NCBI RefSeq assembly: GCF_003182485.1
Contig: NZ_QGTX01000001.1
Span: forward strand, 3,488,001 to 3,552,000
Origin: Geodermatophilus normandii
GTDB lineage: Bacteria; Actinomycetota; Actinomycetes; Mycobacteriales; Geodermatophilaceae
Reading direction: 5' to 3'
Length of the DNA: 64,000 bases
Shown here: positions 29,128-38,182 of the stretch, piece by piece
How positions within the stretch are numbered: position 1 is the stretch's first letter
How the letters are laid out: the number at the start of each line of letters is the position of its first letter
Program-made: the position numbers and the translations under genes
Notes under the pieces: model-generated
Seen by the model: only the letters and a program-made list of their open reading frames with translations
What the model was told of the DNA's origin: nothing
Database searches by the model: none

Positions 29128-31842
29128 TCAGAGGTCCAGCGGGAGGGCCGTGAGCTCGGTGCGGGAGCTGACGCCGAGCTTGCTGAACACGTTGCGCAGG
29201 TGGAAGTCGACCGTGCGGGGGCTGACGAACAGCTGCGCGGCGACGTCGCGGTTGGACAGGCCCTGCCGGACGAGGGCGGCGACCTGCCGCTCCTGGGCGG
29301 TGAGGTCGGTGGCGGTGGACACGTCGCGGCGGCGGGCGGTCTCGCCGGACGCGCGCAGCTCCTGGGCGGCCCGTTCGGCCCACGGGGTGGCGCCGAGGTC
29401 CTCGAACAGGACCAGCGCGGTGCGCAGGTGCTCGCGGGCGTCGACCCGCCGCCGGGCCCGGCGCAGGTGCTCGCCGTAGGCGAGTTCGGTGCGGGCCCGG
29501 TCGGGCAGCCGCAGGGAGGCCGCGTGCGCGGCCAGGGCACGCCGGAAGTGCGCCTCCGCCTCCCCGTCGCCGGCGAGCAGCGCGTGCCCGTGCTCCACGA
29601 CGGCGACCGCGGCCGGCGCGCCGGTGCCGGCGGCGAAGTCCTCGAGCTCCGCCAGCCAGGCGCGCAGGAGATCGGCGCGGTCGGCACGGGCCGCCGTCTC
29701 CAGGCGGTCGATCGCCGCCATCCGGCGCAGCCGGGGACTGGCGATCTGCGCCAGGTGGTGCAGCGCGGTGGCGGGTCGGCCGGCGGCGCGCAGGCCGCGC
29801 GCCCAGTGCGCCATGTCCACGACGAGGAAGTCGGAGATGCCGACCGGGTGCGCCTCCCGCACGGCGGTCACCTCGGCCAGGTGACGGTCCACGCCGTCGT
29901 CCCCGCGCATCGCCGCCACGAGGGCGAGCTCCGCGATCGGCAGCGCCGTCAGCCCGACATGACCCGTGGCAGCGGTCAGCGGCAACGCCTCGGCCGCCGC
30001 GGCCGCGGCCTTCCCCCACGCTCCGGTCGCGATCTGCACCGGGGCGCCACGGGTGAGGGCGTGTTCGACCATGCTGAGCGCGCCCGCGCGTCGGGCACCG
30101 GTCAGCTGCTGCTCGTGCAGCCGCAGGTCCCGCTCGTCGTCGTCGACCAGCCAGGTCGCGACGCCGAGGTTCGGCTGCAGCACGTGGTCGTCGACCGGGT
30201 CGTCGTCGGTGAGGGCGAAGGCGCACCGGAACGACTCGGCGGCCGCCGCCCAGTCGCCGCGGTCAGCGGCGAGGAAGCCGCGCATCAGGGCTCGCGCGGC
30301 CCGCACGCGCGGCGCGGCATCCGGCTCCGGCGCGGGCACGAGCGTCACGAGGTCGACGGCGCGCGCCGACCGCGCCCCGCAGGCCGACAGCGACGCGGCC
30401 AGCATCGCCAACTCCTGCGCCATCGCCCGGTCCACGCCCGCGGCGACCTCCGCGGCCCGCAGGACGAGGTCGTGGCCGTCGTCGAGGGAGCGCGTGTTCC
30501 ACTCCAGCTGTCCCTGCAGGAGGAGCAGGCGCGCCCGCACCCGCGGATCGAGCGCCTCGGCCTCGGCCGCCGTGGCCAGGGCCGCCGCCCGGGAGGGGTG
30601 GGCACCCGACCAGGCCGACGACGCGGCCAGGTACAGCCGCCGCCCGCGGGCCTCCCCGCCAGGGGTGAGCTCGGCGGCGCGGGCCCACGCGTCGGCCGCG
30701 GCCTCGTGGCCTCCCCGGGCCGCGGCGCGCTCGGCGACCGCGTCGAGGGCGGCGACGACCGCCTCGTCCGGCCGGTCGGCGGCGGCGGCCAGGTGCCAGG
30801 CGCGGCGGTCGGCGTCGGTGCCGACCGCCGCAGCCAGCGCGCGGTGTGCCGCGCGGCGCCGCGCACTGGTCGCCGCCCGGTAGACCGCGGAGCGCACCAG
30901 GGGGTGGTACAGGGTGAGCGCGTCCCCGTCGACGGTGAGCAGCCCGGCGCGCTCGACCTCGTCGAGGGCGTCGTCCCCGGCTCCGAGACGCTCGGCGGCG
31001 TCGCGCACCACGGCCAACCGGCCGGTGTCGTCGGCCGCGGCCACCAGCAGGAACCGCTGGGCCGACTCCCCGAGGCGCCGGTACCGGTCCAGGAACCCCC
31101 GCTCCACCCCGCCGGTCGACGGCAGCTGCGCGGGCAGCGGGGCCCGGCCGGCCAGGGAGGCGGCCGTGAGCACCCCGGCCAGCTCGACCAGGGCGAGGGG
31201 GTTCCCGCCCGTGGCCGCCACCAGCCGGTCGCGCACCTCCGGGTCGATCGCACCACCGGCCCGCGCGCGCAGCACCGCGTCGGCGTCCGCCCCGGCCACG
31301 CCGCCGAGGACGACGGTGGGCAGGTCGGGCGCGTCGAAGCTGCGCGTGTCGCCGTCGCGGGCGGCGAAGAGCACCGCGACCCGCTCCACCTGGAGACGGC
31401 GCGCGGCGAACAGCAGGGCCGCGGCCGAGGCGTCGTCGAGCCAGTGGGCGTCGTCGACGACGGCCAGCACGGGGGTGCGCTCGGCGGCGTCGGCGAGGAG
31501 GCTCAGCGTGCCGAGGAACGCGAGGAACCGCTCTCCCTCCCCGGCGGCCTCGCCGAGTGCGGCGGCCAGGGCCGCACGCTGTGGCGCAGGCAGCGCGGTG
31601 AGTCGGGAACGCAGCGGCCACAGCAGCCGCTGCAGTGCGGCGAACGCCAGGGGCGACTCCGACTCCACCCCCGAGGTGCGCAGCACCGTCATGTCGGAGG
31701 CGTTCGCGACGGCGTCGGCCAGCAGTGTCGACTTGCCGGCCCCGGCCACGCCGCGGACCACCAGCGCGCCCCCGGTCCCGGCGCGTGCGCCGTCGAGCAG
31801 GATGGCGACAGCCGCGCGTTCGGGATCCCGTCCGACCAGCAC
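29128..31842 (-). CDS. LAL-type ATPase/LuxR transcriptional regulator 2
   Basis: A 904-residue paralogue of regulators 1 and 3, alignable end to end. Walker A is GVAGAGKSTL, preceded by GALVVR; Walker B VLAVVDDAHWLDD. The C-terminal helix-turn-helix contains AQERQVAALVRQGL and SPRTVDFHLRNVF, and the protein ends TALPLDL. GTG 31842 is chosen because it gives the shared VLVGRD N-terminus and lies 8 bases after TAGCGT. It is closest to regulator 1 in the middle region (DRRAWHLAAAADRPDEAVV is shared). Regulator 3 begins 133 bases away, with room for its own stop and this gene's promoter. Confidence 0.9.
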   Translation of the reverse strand: MLVGRDPERAAVAILLDGARAGTGGALVVRGVAGAGKSTLLADAVANASDMTVLRTSGVESESPLAFAALQRLLWPLRSRLTALPAPQRAALAAALGEAAGEGERFLAFLGTLSLLADAAERTPVLAVVDDAHWLDDASAAALLFAARRLQVERVAVLFAARDGDTRSFDAPDLPTVVLGGVAGADADAVLRARAGGAIDPEVRDRLVAATGGNPLALVELAGVLTAASLAGRAPLPAQLPSTGGVERGFLDRYRRLGESAQRFLLVAAADDTGRLAVVRDAAERLGAGDDALDEVERAGLLTVDGDALTLYHPLVRSAVYRAATSARRRAAHRALAAAVGTDADRRAWHLAAAADRPDEAVVAALDAVAERAAARGGHEAAADAWARAAELTPGGEARGRRLYLAASSAWSGAHPSRAAALATAAEAEALDPRVRARLLLLQGQLEWNTRSLDDGHDLVLRAAEVAAGVDRAMAQELAMLAASLSACGARSARAVDLVTLVPAPEPDAAPRVRAARALMRGFLAADRGDWAAAAESFRCAFALTDDDPVDDHVLQPNLGVATWLVDDDERDLRLHEQQLTGARRAGALSMVEHALTRGAPVQIATGAWGKAAAAAAEALPLTAATGHVGLTALPIAELALVAAMRGDDGVDRHLAEVTAVREAHPVGISDFLVVDMAHWARGLRAAGRPATALHHLAQIASPRLRRMAAIDRLETAARADRADLLRAWLAELEDFAAGTGAPAAVAVVEHGHALLAGDGEAEAHFRRALAAHAASLRLPDRARTELAYGEHLRRARRRVDAREHLRTALVLFEDLGATPWAERAAQELRASGETARRRDVSTATDLTAQERQVAALVRQGLSNRDVAAQLFVSPRTVDFHLRNVFSKLGVSSRTELTALPLDL

Positions 31843-31850
31843 GGAGCTCG

Positions 31851-31856
31851 ACGCTA
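31851..31856 (-). promoter_or_regulatory. -10 element of leaderless LAL regulator 2 transcript
   Basis: TAGCGT on the minus strand, 8 bases before GTG 31842, without a ribosome-binding site between. Confidence 0.5.
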
Positions 31857-31975
31857 CCCATCCGTCGTGGCGGCGGGCCGGGCTCCTCACGGGCTCCCCA
31901 GGCGGGTGCCGGTCCGCTCACCCGCGGCGCGGATCCGCCGGCGGACCCACCGGGCGGGTCCCGTCCTCCGGGGCG

Positions 31976-34699
31976 TCAGTCGAGCGGGTGGGCGGCCAGC
32001 TCCGTGCGGCTGCTCACCCCGAGCTTGGTGAAGACGTTGCGCAGGTGGAAGTCGACGGTGCGGGGGCTGACGTACAGCTGGGCGGCGACGTCCCGGTTGG
32101 CCAGCCCCTGCCTCACCAACCGGGCCACCTGCAGTTCCTGCGGGGTGAGGTCGACGACGGTGGAGACGTCGCGACGGCGGGCGGTCGCCCCGGAGGCCCG
32201 CAGCTCCTGCCGGGCACGGTCGGCCCACGGGCGCGCACCGAGGTCCTCGAACGTGTCCAGGGCGGCGCGCAGATGGGGACGGGCGTCGACCCGGCGGCGG
32301 CAGCGGCGCAGGAAGGCGCCGTAGGCCAGCTGGGTGCGCGCCCGGTCGGGCCGGCGGTCGGTCCCGGCGTGCGCGGCCAGCGCCTGCTCGAAGTGGCGCT
32401 CGGCCGCGGGGCCGTCGGCCAGCAGCGCCCGGCCGTGCTCGGCCACGGCCTGCGCCCAGCCGGAGTCGGTGGCCTCGGCGAAGCCGGCCAGCTCCTCCAC
32501 CCACTCGCGGGCCAGCTCCGGTCGCGCGGCCCGCACGGCGGCCTCGAGGCGGTCGGTCGCGGCCAGCCGGCGGGTGATCGGGTGGCGGATCTGCTGCAGC
32601 TGGTGCAGCGCGCCGGCGGGATCGGCGGCATCGCGCACACCGCGGGCCCAGCGCAGCACGTCGGGCACCACCTCGGCCAGGATCCCGAGCGGGTGGTCGG
32701 CGCAGATCCGCTCCGCGTCGGCGAGGTGCTGGTCCACGGTCTCCTCCCCACGCAGCGCGGCCAGCACCGCGAGCCATGCGGTGGGCAGGGCGGCCAGCCC
32801 CTGGTGCCCGGACTGCTCCGCCAGCGGCAGCGCCTCGGCGGCCGCGGCGCGGGCCGCGGTCCACCGCCCGCTGGTCAGCTCGGCGAAACCGAGCCGGGCG
32901 AGCGAGTAGAGGATCATCAGGACGGCGCCGGTGCTGCGGGCCCGGGCGAGCAGCTGCTCGTGGTAGCGCCGGGTCAGCGCGTCGTCGCCCAGGTACACCG
33001 CGGCGATGCCCAGGTTGGGCAGCAGGTCCGAGTCCTCCCCGGCCAGCGCCTCGGCGAGGGCGAAGGCCTCCCTCAACGGCGGCATCGCCACCTGCCAGTC
33101 GCCGTGGACGGCGGCGTCGAGGCCGTGCAGCAGGTCGGAGAAGCACCGGGCGCGCAGCGGCGCACCGGGGCCGGGCGCGGGGACCAGGGCAGTGGGGGCG
33201 ACGGCGCTCCCGGACCGCGCCCCGAACGCGGCGAGCGCCACGGCGAACATCGCCATCTCCCGCGCCCGCTGGGGATCGTGCGGGGCGACCTCCGCGGCGG
33301 CCTCGAGCACCATCCGCTGCCCGGTGTGCAACGAGCCCGTGTTCCACTCGATGCGAGCCCGGAGCCGGAGGACGTCCGCGAGCAGCAGCGCGTCGCGAGC
33401 CTGCGCCGCGGCGGCCTCGACCAGCGCCCGGGCCCGGGCGGGCTGGGCGGCGAGCCAGGCGCAGCGGGCCGCGGCGTAGAGCCGCTCGGCCTGGGCGTTC
33501 CCGGCCGGTGAGAGCTCGGCGGCGCGTTCCCAGGCGGACGCGGCCGCCTCCAGACCCCCGCGTGCCCGGGCCCGCTCGGCGGCGGCGTCGAGCTCGGCGA
33601 CGACGGCCTCGTCCGGCTCCTCGACGGCGGCGGCGAGGTGCCAGGCGCGCCGGTCGGCCTCTGCTGGGCCGGTCAGCGCGGCGGCGAGCGCGCGGTGCAC
33701 CCGGCGGCGCTCGGTGCTGGTCGCGGCGCCGTAGACCGCCGAGCGCACCAGCGGGTGCCGGAGGTCGACGGAGGCGTCCTGGACCCGCAGCAGGCCGGAG
33801 CGCTCGGCGTCGAGCAGCGCGTCCTCTCCGGCCCCCAGGGAAGAGGCCGCCTGCCGCACGACCCGCGTCCGGCCGGAGTCGTCAGCGGCCGCGACGAGCA
33901 GCATCGTCCGGGCCGGCTCGGGCAGCCGCCGGTAGCGGTCGAGGAAGGCGCGTTCGACGCCCTCGGTCAGCGGCAACCGGGCCGGCAACCGCACCCGGCC
34001 GGACAGCTGCTCGGACGTCAGGGCCTCGGCGAGCTCCACCAGCGCCAGTGGGTTGCCCCCGGTGCTCGCGACCAGCGCGTCGCGCACGTCCGCGGGGACG
34101 GGCACCCCGGCGCGGTCGCCGACCAGCTCTGCGGTCGCCTCGGCGTCGATGCCCCCGAGGGACAGGCGGGGGAGGTCGCCGCTGTCGAAGGTGCGCACGT
34201 CGGCGTCGCGGGCGGCGAACACGAGGGCGACCCGCTCGACCTGCAGCCGGCGTGCCACGAACAGCAGCGCCGCGGCCGAGGCGTCGTCGAGCCAGTGCGC
34301 GTCGTCGACCACCGCGAGCACCGGGCGGTCCTGCCCGGCGTCCGCGAGCACGCTCAGCGCCGCCAGGAAGACGAGGAAGCGGTCGCCGGGGCCGTCGTCG
34401 ACCTCACCGAACGCCGCCCGCAGCGCCCGAGCCTGCGGCTGCGGCAGGTGCTGCACGCGGTCGGCCAGGACCGGACGCAGCAGACGCTGCAGCGCGGCGA
34501 ACGCCAGCGGCGACTCCGATTCCACGCCCTGTGTGCGCAGCAGCGTCATGCCGTCGGCCCGCGCGACCGCGTCCGCCAGCAGCGCCGACTTGCCCACGCC
34601 CGGCTGCCCCGTCACCACCAGGGCCCCGCCCCGCCCGGCCCGGGCCTCGTCCACCACCGCCGCGATGGCCTCTCGCTCGCGGTCCCGGCCGGACAACAC
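31976..34699 (-). CDS. LAL-type ATPase/LuxR transcriptional regulator 3
   Basis: A 907-residue member of the same trio. Walker A is GQPGVGKSAL, Walker B VLAVVDDAHWLDD, and the helix-turn-helix has PQELQVARLVRQGL and SPRTVDFHLRNVF. It is the most divergent of the three, especially in the helical middle. GTG 34699 follows TAGGGT by 6 bases. The three genes point the same way, so they look like duplication products later separated by other genes. Targets are unknown; the flanking transporter at 34936 and the flavin monooxygenase are candidates by position only. Confidence 0.9.
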   Translation of the reverse strand: MLSGRDREREAIAAVVDEARAGRGGALVVTGQPGVGKSALLADAVARADGMTLLRTQGVESESPLAFAALQRLLRPVLADRVQHLPQPQARALRAAFGEVDDGPGDRFLVFLAALSVLADAGQDRPVLAVVDDAHWLDDASAAALLFVARRLQVERVALVFAARDADVRTFDSGDLPRLSLGGIDAEATAELVGDRAGVPVPADVRDALVASTGGNPLALVELAEALTSEQLSGRVRLPARLPLTEGVERAFLDRYRRLPEPARTMLLVAAADDSGRTRVVRQAASSLGAGEDALLDAERSGLLRVQDASVDLRHPLVRSAVYGAATSTERRRVHRALAAALTGPAEADRRAWHLAAAVEEPDEAVVAELDAAAERARARGGLEAAASAWERAAELSPAGNAQAERLYAAARCAWLAAQPARARALVEAAAAQARDALLLADVLRLRARIEWNTGSLHTGQRMVLEAAAEVAPHDPQRAREMAMFAVALAAFGARSGSAVAPTALVPAPGPGAPLRARCFSDLLHGLDAAVHGDWQVAMPPLREAFALAEALAGEDSDLLPNLGIAAVYLGDDALTRRYHEQLLARARSTGAVLMILYSLARLGFAELTSGRWTAARAAAAEALPLAEQSGHQGLAALPTAWLAVLAALRGEETVDQHLADAERICADHPLGILAEVVPDVLRWARGVRDAADPAGALHQLQQIRHPITRRLAATDRLEAAVRAARPELAREWVEELAGFAEATDSGWAQAVAEHGRALLADGPAAERHFEQALAAHAGTDRRPDRARTQLAYGAFLRRCRRRVDARPHLRAALDTFEDLGARPWADRARQELRASGATARRRDVSTVVDLTPQELQVARLVRQGLANRDVAAQLYVSPRTVDFHLRNVFTKLGVSSRTELAAHPLD

Positions 34700-34705
34700 G
34701 GCGAG

Positions 34706-34711
34706 ACCCTA
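34706..34711 (-). promoter_or_regulatory. -10 element of leaderless LAL regulator 3 transcript
   Basis: TAGGGT on the minus strand, 6 bases before GTG 34699. Confidence 0.55.
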
Positions 34712-34935
34712 GTCCGATCCGGACGCGATCGAGTCGCTTCCCGGCGCAGGACCCGTCGAGGACGCCGCCCCGCCCCACCGCCCGGGGCGTGTCCGACCGG
34801 AGCCGGGGGAGGAGAGCCGGTGCCACCGGCCGCCCCCGCCGGCTCCTCGTCCCGGCGGATCCACCGGCGCGACCCTGCCTCACCGACGGCGACGGTGACG
34901 GGCGCACCGAGACCTGCTCTTCCGAGGAGACGACC

Positions 34936-36423
34936 ATGTCGATCCACTCCGCCGCCGAACCGGCGGCGCACGCCCACGCGCACCCCTCACCGCACCCGGC
35001 CCCGGCGACCGTCGACGAGCCGCGGCGGCCGTGGACCGTCTTCGGCCTGATGATCGCCGCACAGTTCATGGTGATCCTGGACGTCTCGGTGGTGAACGTC
35101 GCGCTGCCGTCGATCAGCCGCTCCCTGCACCTGTCCGCCGCCGACTACCAGTGGACGATCAGCGCCTACGTGCTGCTCTCCGGCGGCCTGCTGCTGCTCG
35201 GCGGCCGCATCGCCGACCTGCTGGACCGGCGCGGAGCGTTCCTCGCCGGCATCGGCCTGTTCACCGCGGCGTCCCTCGCCAGCGGCCTCGCGCAGGCGCC
35301 GTGGATGCTGGTCCTCGCCCGCGCTGGGCAGGGTGCCGGTGCCGCGCTGCTCACCCCGGCCGCGATGTCGATCATCGTGACGCACTACGCGGGCCGCCAG
35401 CGGCAGACCGCCCTCGGCGTCTGGGGCGCGATCGGCAGCCTCGGCATCGCCGCCGGCGTGCTGTTCGGCGGCGCGCTGACCAGCGCGCTCGACTGGCGGG
35501 CCGTGTTCTTCATCAACGTGCCGATCGGCGCGGCCGTGGTCCTCGGCACCCTCCGCACCGTCGCCCGGAGCGAGAGGCAGCCGGCCGCCCTCCGCCGGCT
35601 CGACGCACCCGGCGCCCTGACCCTGGTAGCCGGGTTGCTCGCGCTAGTCTTCGGCATCGAGGCCACCCGCTCGGCCGGCTGGGGCTCGGCCAGGACCTGG
35701 ATCGCCCTGGCCGCCGCCGCGATCCTGCTCACGACGTTCGCCCGGCTGGAGCGGCGCGCCGCCGACCCGCTGGTGCCGCCGGCCACCTGGCGGATCCGGT
35801 CACTGGTCTCCGCCTCGGCGGTGATGGCCGGCGTGACCGGTGTCGTCGTCGGCGTCATCTTCCTGAGCTCGGTCCACCTGCAGGACGTCACCGGCGCCTC
35901 CCCGGTGGTCGCCGGGCTGGAGTTCCTGCCACTGGCCGCCGCGATCACCCTCGCCGCCACGGTCGCGTCGAAGGTCATCTACCGGCTCGGTGCCCGCTCC
36001 CTCATCCTCGGCGGCCTGGTCGTCATGGCCGCGGGCGTGCTGCTGCTCGCGGCGAACGCCGGCGGCACCTCCTACGCCGCCGACGTCCTGCCCGGCTTCC
36101 TGCTCGTCGGCGCCGGCGTGGGTCCGATGTTCGTCGCCATCGCCATCGCCGCGATGAGCGACGTGCCCGCCGACCGGTCGGGGCTGGCCTCGGGGCTGAT
36201 GATGACCGGCCACGAGATCGGTGCCGCCCTCGGCGTCGCCGCACTGACCGCCGTCGCCGGCGACCTCACCAGCCGGGCGGGTCTGATCACCGGCTACGGA
36301 CACGCCTTCGTCGCGACCGCCGGCATCCTCGCCGCGCTGTTCGTGCTCACGGCCCTGGCCGTCCCCGACGGCCGGCCCGCCGTGAGTGCAGGCGCTCACG
36401 GCCACGCCGGTCACGGCCACTGA
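34936..36423 (+). CDS. MFS transporter, DHA2 (14-helix) drug/proton antiporter family
   Basis: A 495-residue inner-membrane exporter. The first helix carries the DHA2 signature LDVSVVNVALPSI, helix 2-3 loop GGRIADLLDRRG is motif A, and ARAGQGAGAALLTPAAMSII matches motif B. Fourteen hydrophobic segments are consistent with the family. Both ends are unusual: the N-terminus has AHAHAHPSPHPAP and the C-terminus AHGHAGHGH, histidine-rich tails that could bind metal. GAGGAGA precedes the ATG. With CopZ-like and P1B ATPase genes just downstream, metal efflux or sensing by the tails is possible, but the fold alone predicts drug export. Confidence 0.9.
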   Translation: MSIHSAAEPAAHAHAHPSPHPAPATVDEPRRPWTVFGLMIAAQFMVILDVSVVNVALPSISRSLHLSAADYQWTISAYVLLSGGLLLLGGRIADLLDRRGAFLAGIGLFTAASLASGLAQAPWMLVLARAGQGAGAALLTPAAMSIIVTHYAGRQRQTALGVWGAIGSLGIAAGVLFGGALTSALDWRAVFFINVPIGAAVVLGTLRTVARSERQPAALRRLDAPGALTLVAGLLALVFGIEATRSAGWGSARTWIALAAAAILLTTFARLERRAADPLVPPATWRIRSLVSASAVMAGVTGVVVGVIFLSSVHLQDVTGASPVVAGLEFLPLAAAITLAATVASKVIYRLGARSLILGGLVVMAAGVLLLAANAGGTSYAADVLPGFLLVGAGVGPMFVAIAIAAMSDVPADRSGLASGLMMTGHEIGAALGVAALTAVAGDLTSRAGLITGYGHAFVATAGILAALFVLTALAVPDGRPAVSAGAHGHAGHGH

Positions 36424-36428
36424 ACCGA

Positions 36429-36470
36429 TCCCGGGGCGGTGCGGCGGGAACCCGCCGCACCGCTCCGGGA
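36429..36470 (+). terminator. Strong terminator after the DHA2 transporter
   Basis: A 20-bp stem (36429-36448 with 36451-36470) with a single G-T type mismatch and a 2-base centre, starting 6 bases after the stop. Confidence 0.75.
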
Positions 36471-36769
36471 TGACGTCCCCGTCGCGGGGTCGACCGCACC
36501 GTCCTCGGGTTCCCCGTCCGGTGTCCGGGCGGTGAGCCGGTCGTCACCGACGGGTGCCCGCACGTCCAGCACGTGACTCCAGGAACCGGCCCCGGCGATC
36601 ACCTGCTGACCCGCGTGCCGTCGGCCGACCGACCGCCGGCCCCGGACAGCCGGCCGGAGGTCACGACGGCGCACCCGGCGATCCCGGTGATTTCGCCGGT
36701 GAGATGCCCGCACCCCGGCGCCGACGCTTCCTCCCGACCGCACCACCACCTGCACCCCGAGGAGTTCCC
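36471..36769. other. 299-base gap before the copper chaperone
   Basis: No gene recognised. It should hold the promoter of the CopZ-ATPase group, but no canonical -10/-35 pair or CsoR-type palindrome stood out. A minus-strand open frame here shows no domain. Confidence 0.4.
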
Positions 36770-37003
36770 ATGCTGTCCGGTACGCCCCGCACGTTCATCG
36801 GCTCGACCACCTTCACCGTCACCGGCATGACCTGCGGGCACTGCCGGCGCGCCGTCACCGAGGAGATCGCCGCCGTCGACGGCGTCGAGTCGGTGACCGT
36901 CGACCTGGCCAGCGGCACCGTCACCGTCATCGCCGAGCGCCCCGTGGACCGGGCGGACATCGCCGCCGCCGTCGACGAGGCCGGCTACGCCCTCGTCCCG
37001 TGA
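36770..37003 (+). CDS. CopZ-like heavy-metal-associated (HMA) chaperone
   Basis: A 77-residue single HMA domain. The metal motif is MTCGHC in the first loop (TVTGMTCGHCRRAV), with the ferredoxin-like pattern strand-helix-strand-strand-helix-strand ending DEAGYALVP. It should carry Cu(I) in the cytoplasm and hand it to a P1B ATPase such as the one at 38183. GAGGAG at 36759-36764 precedes the ATG. The stop overlaps a possible GTG of the next gene, and the cluster runs in one direction to 42177. Confidence 0.93.
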   Translation: MLSGTPRTFIGSTTFTVTGMTCGHCRRAVTEEIAAVDGVESVTVDLASGTVTVIAERPVDRADIAAAVDEAGYALVP

Positions 37004-37038
37004 CCCACACCCACCTCGATCCCCACCGGAGACCCGCC

Positions 37039-37506
37039 GTGTCCACCCCGACGCACGCGCCCGACGCCGCCGCGGCACAGCCCGAGGCCGCGCACTCCGA
37101 CACCGCGCTCGCCACGCACCACCTGAGCGCCAGGAAGTTCACGATCCACTTCCTCGAGATGGTCGTCGCGATGGCCGTCGGCATGGTGGCCCTGCACCCG
37201 GTGTGGACCCTCGTCCTCGACGCCACCGGCGCCACCGGACTGATGCACGACCCCTACACGGGCGCGCTGATCATGGCGACGAACATGACCATCGCCATGT
37301 CCGCGTGGATGCGGGTCCGCGGCCACCGGTGGCGGCCCATCGCCGAGATGGGCGCGGCCATGTACGTGCCCTTCCTGGTGCTCTTCGTCCCGCTCGCACT
37401 CGGGCTCATCGGCGAGGGCGCCCTGATGCTGTGGGGCCACGTCCTCATGCTCCCGGCGATGGCCGCGGCGATGCTCCTGCGCCCCCACGAGTACGCCCAC
37501 TGCTGA
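37039..37506 (+). CDS. Met-rich membrane protein in the copper cluster
   Basis: A 155-residue integral membrane protein with about four hydrophobic segments, starting after a hydrophilic His-containing N-terminus (LATHHLSARKFTIHF). Methionines are unusually common in and near the helices: MVVAMAVGMV, IMATNMTIAMSAWM, EMGAAMYV, LMLWGHVLMLPAMAAAM. The protein ends HEYAHC. This suggests copper contact but no family name can be given. GTG 37039 follows GGAG at a good distance; a GTG at 37000, overlapping the chaperone stop, would add 13 residues including HTHLDPH. Confidence 0.7.
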   Translation: MSTPTHAPDAAAAQPEAAHSDTALATHHLSARKFTIHFLEMVVAMAVGMVALHPVWTLVLDATGATGLMHDPYTGALIMATNMTIAMSAWMRVRGHRWRPIAEMGAAMYVPFLVLFVPLALGLIGEGALMLWGHVLMLPAMAAAMLLRPHEYAHC

Positions 37507-37606
37507 CTCCCGGACGACCGGCACACCGTCCCGTTGCCGCCGGCGCGGCGGGAACGACCCTCCCGCTCCCGCCGCGCCACCGCCACGACCTCCACCGGAG
37601 CCGATC

Positions 37607-38152
37607 ATGACCGCTTCCGCAACGACGATCCGCCGGGCCTCCCCGGCCGACGCCGACGACGTCGCCGCGATGGTCGGCGAGATCGCCGCCCACGAGGACC
37701 AGGCCGCGCACGTGCACGTCGACTCGGACCGGTGGCGGCGGCTGCTGGCCCGACCCGACGTGATCGTGCTGCTCGCCGAGTGCGACGGAACGGCCGCCGG
37801 CTACGTCTCTGCGGTCCGGCGACTGCACCTCTGGACCGGCGGAGACGTGCTCGACCTCGACGACCTCTACGTCCGCCCCTGCCACCGCGACGGCGGCATC
37901 GGGCGGCGACTCATGGCCGCCCTCGCCGCCCTCGCCGCGCCCGATCAGCTGCTGATCCGCTGGGGCGTGGAGGTCGACAACGTCGACGCCCAGCGCTTCT
38001 ACCGCCGCCTCGGCGCCACCCTGCGGCCCACGATCCTCGCCGCCTGGCCCCCCGCCGCGTACCGCTCGCCGGCCGCCGACCACCGACCTCACCGAGAACC
38101 TGGTGGAAACGCCGGTTCCGGTCCGGTCCTCACCTCGAACGATCAGCCGTAG
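37607..38152 (+). CDS. GNAT family N-acetyltransferase
   Basis: A 181-residue acetyltransferase. The acetyl-CoA site is visible as DLDDLYVRPCHRDGGIGRRLMAAL near residues 84-107 (Q/RxxGxG/A form is GGIGRR), followed by the VDNVDAQRFYRRLGA segment typical of GNAT motif B. The last ~35 residues (HRPHREPGGNAGSG) are low complexity. Substrate unknown. It lies between the Met-rich membrane protein and the P-type ATPase, all in one direction, but nothing ties it to metal handling. Confidence 0.85.
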   Translation: MTASATTIRRASPADADDVAAMVGEIAAHEDQAAHVHVDSDRWRRLLARPDVIVLLAECDGTAAGYVSAVRRLHLWTGGDVLDLDDLYVRPCHRDGGIGRRLMAALAALAAPDQLLIRWGVEVDNVDAQRFYRRLGATLRPTILAAWPPAAYRSPAADHRPHREPGGNAGSGPVLTSNDQP

Positions 38153-38182
38153 CGAACAGCCGTCCGACCCCAGGAGTCCGGG

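Noticed and set aside
36411-36755. Minus-strand frame between the transporter and CopZ
   Set aside because: It covers the strong terminator, has no ribosome site and shows no recognisable domain.
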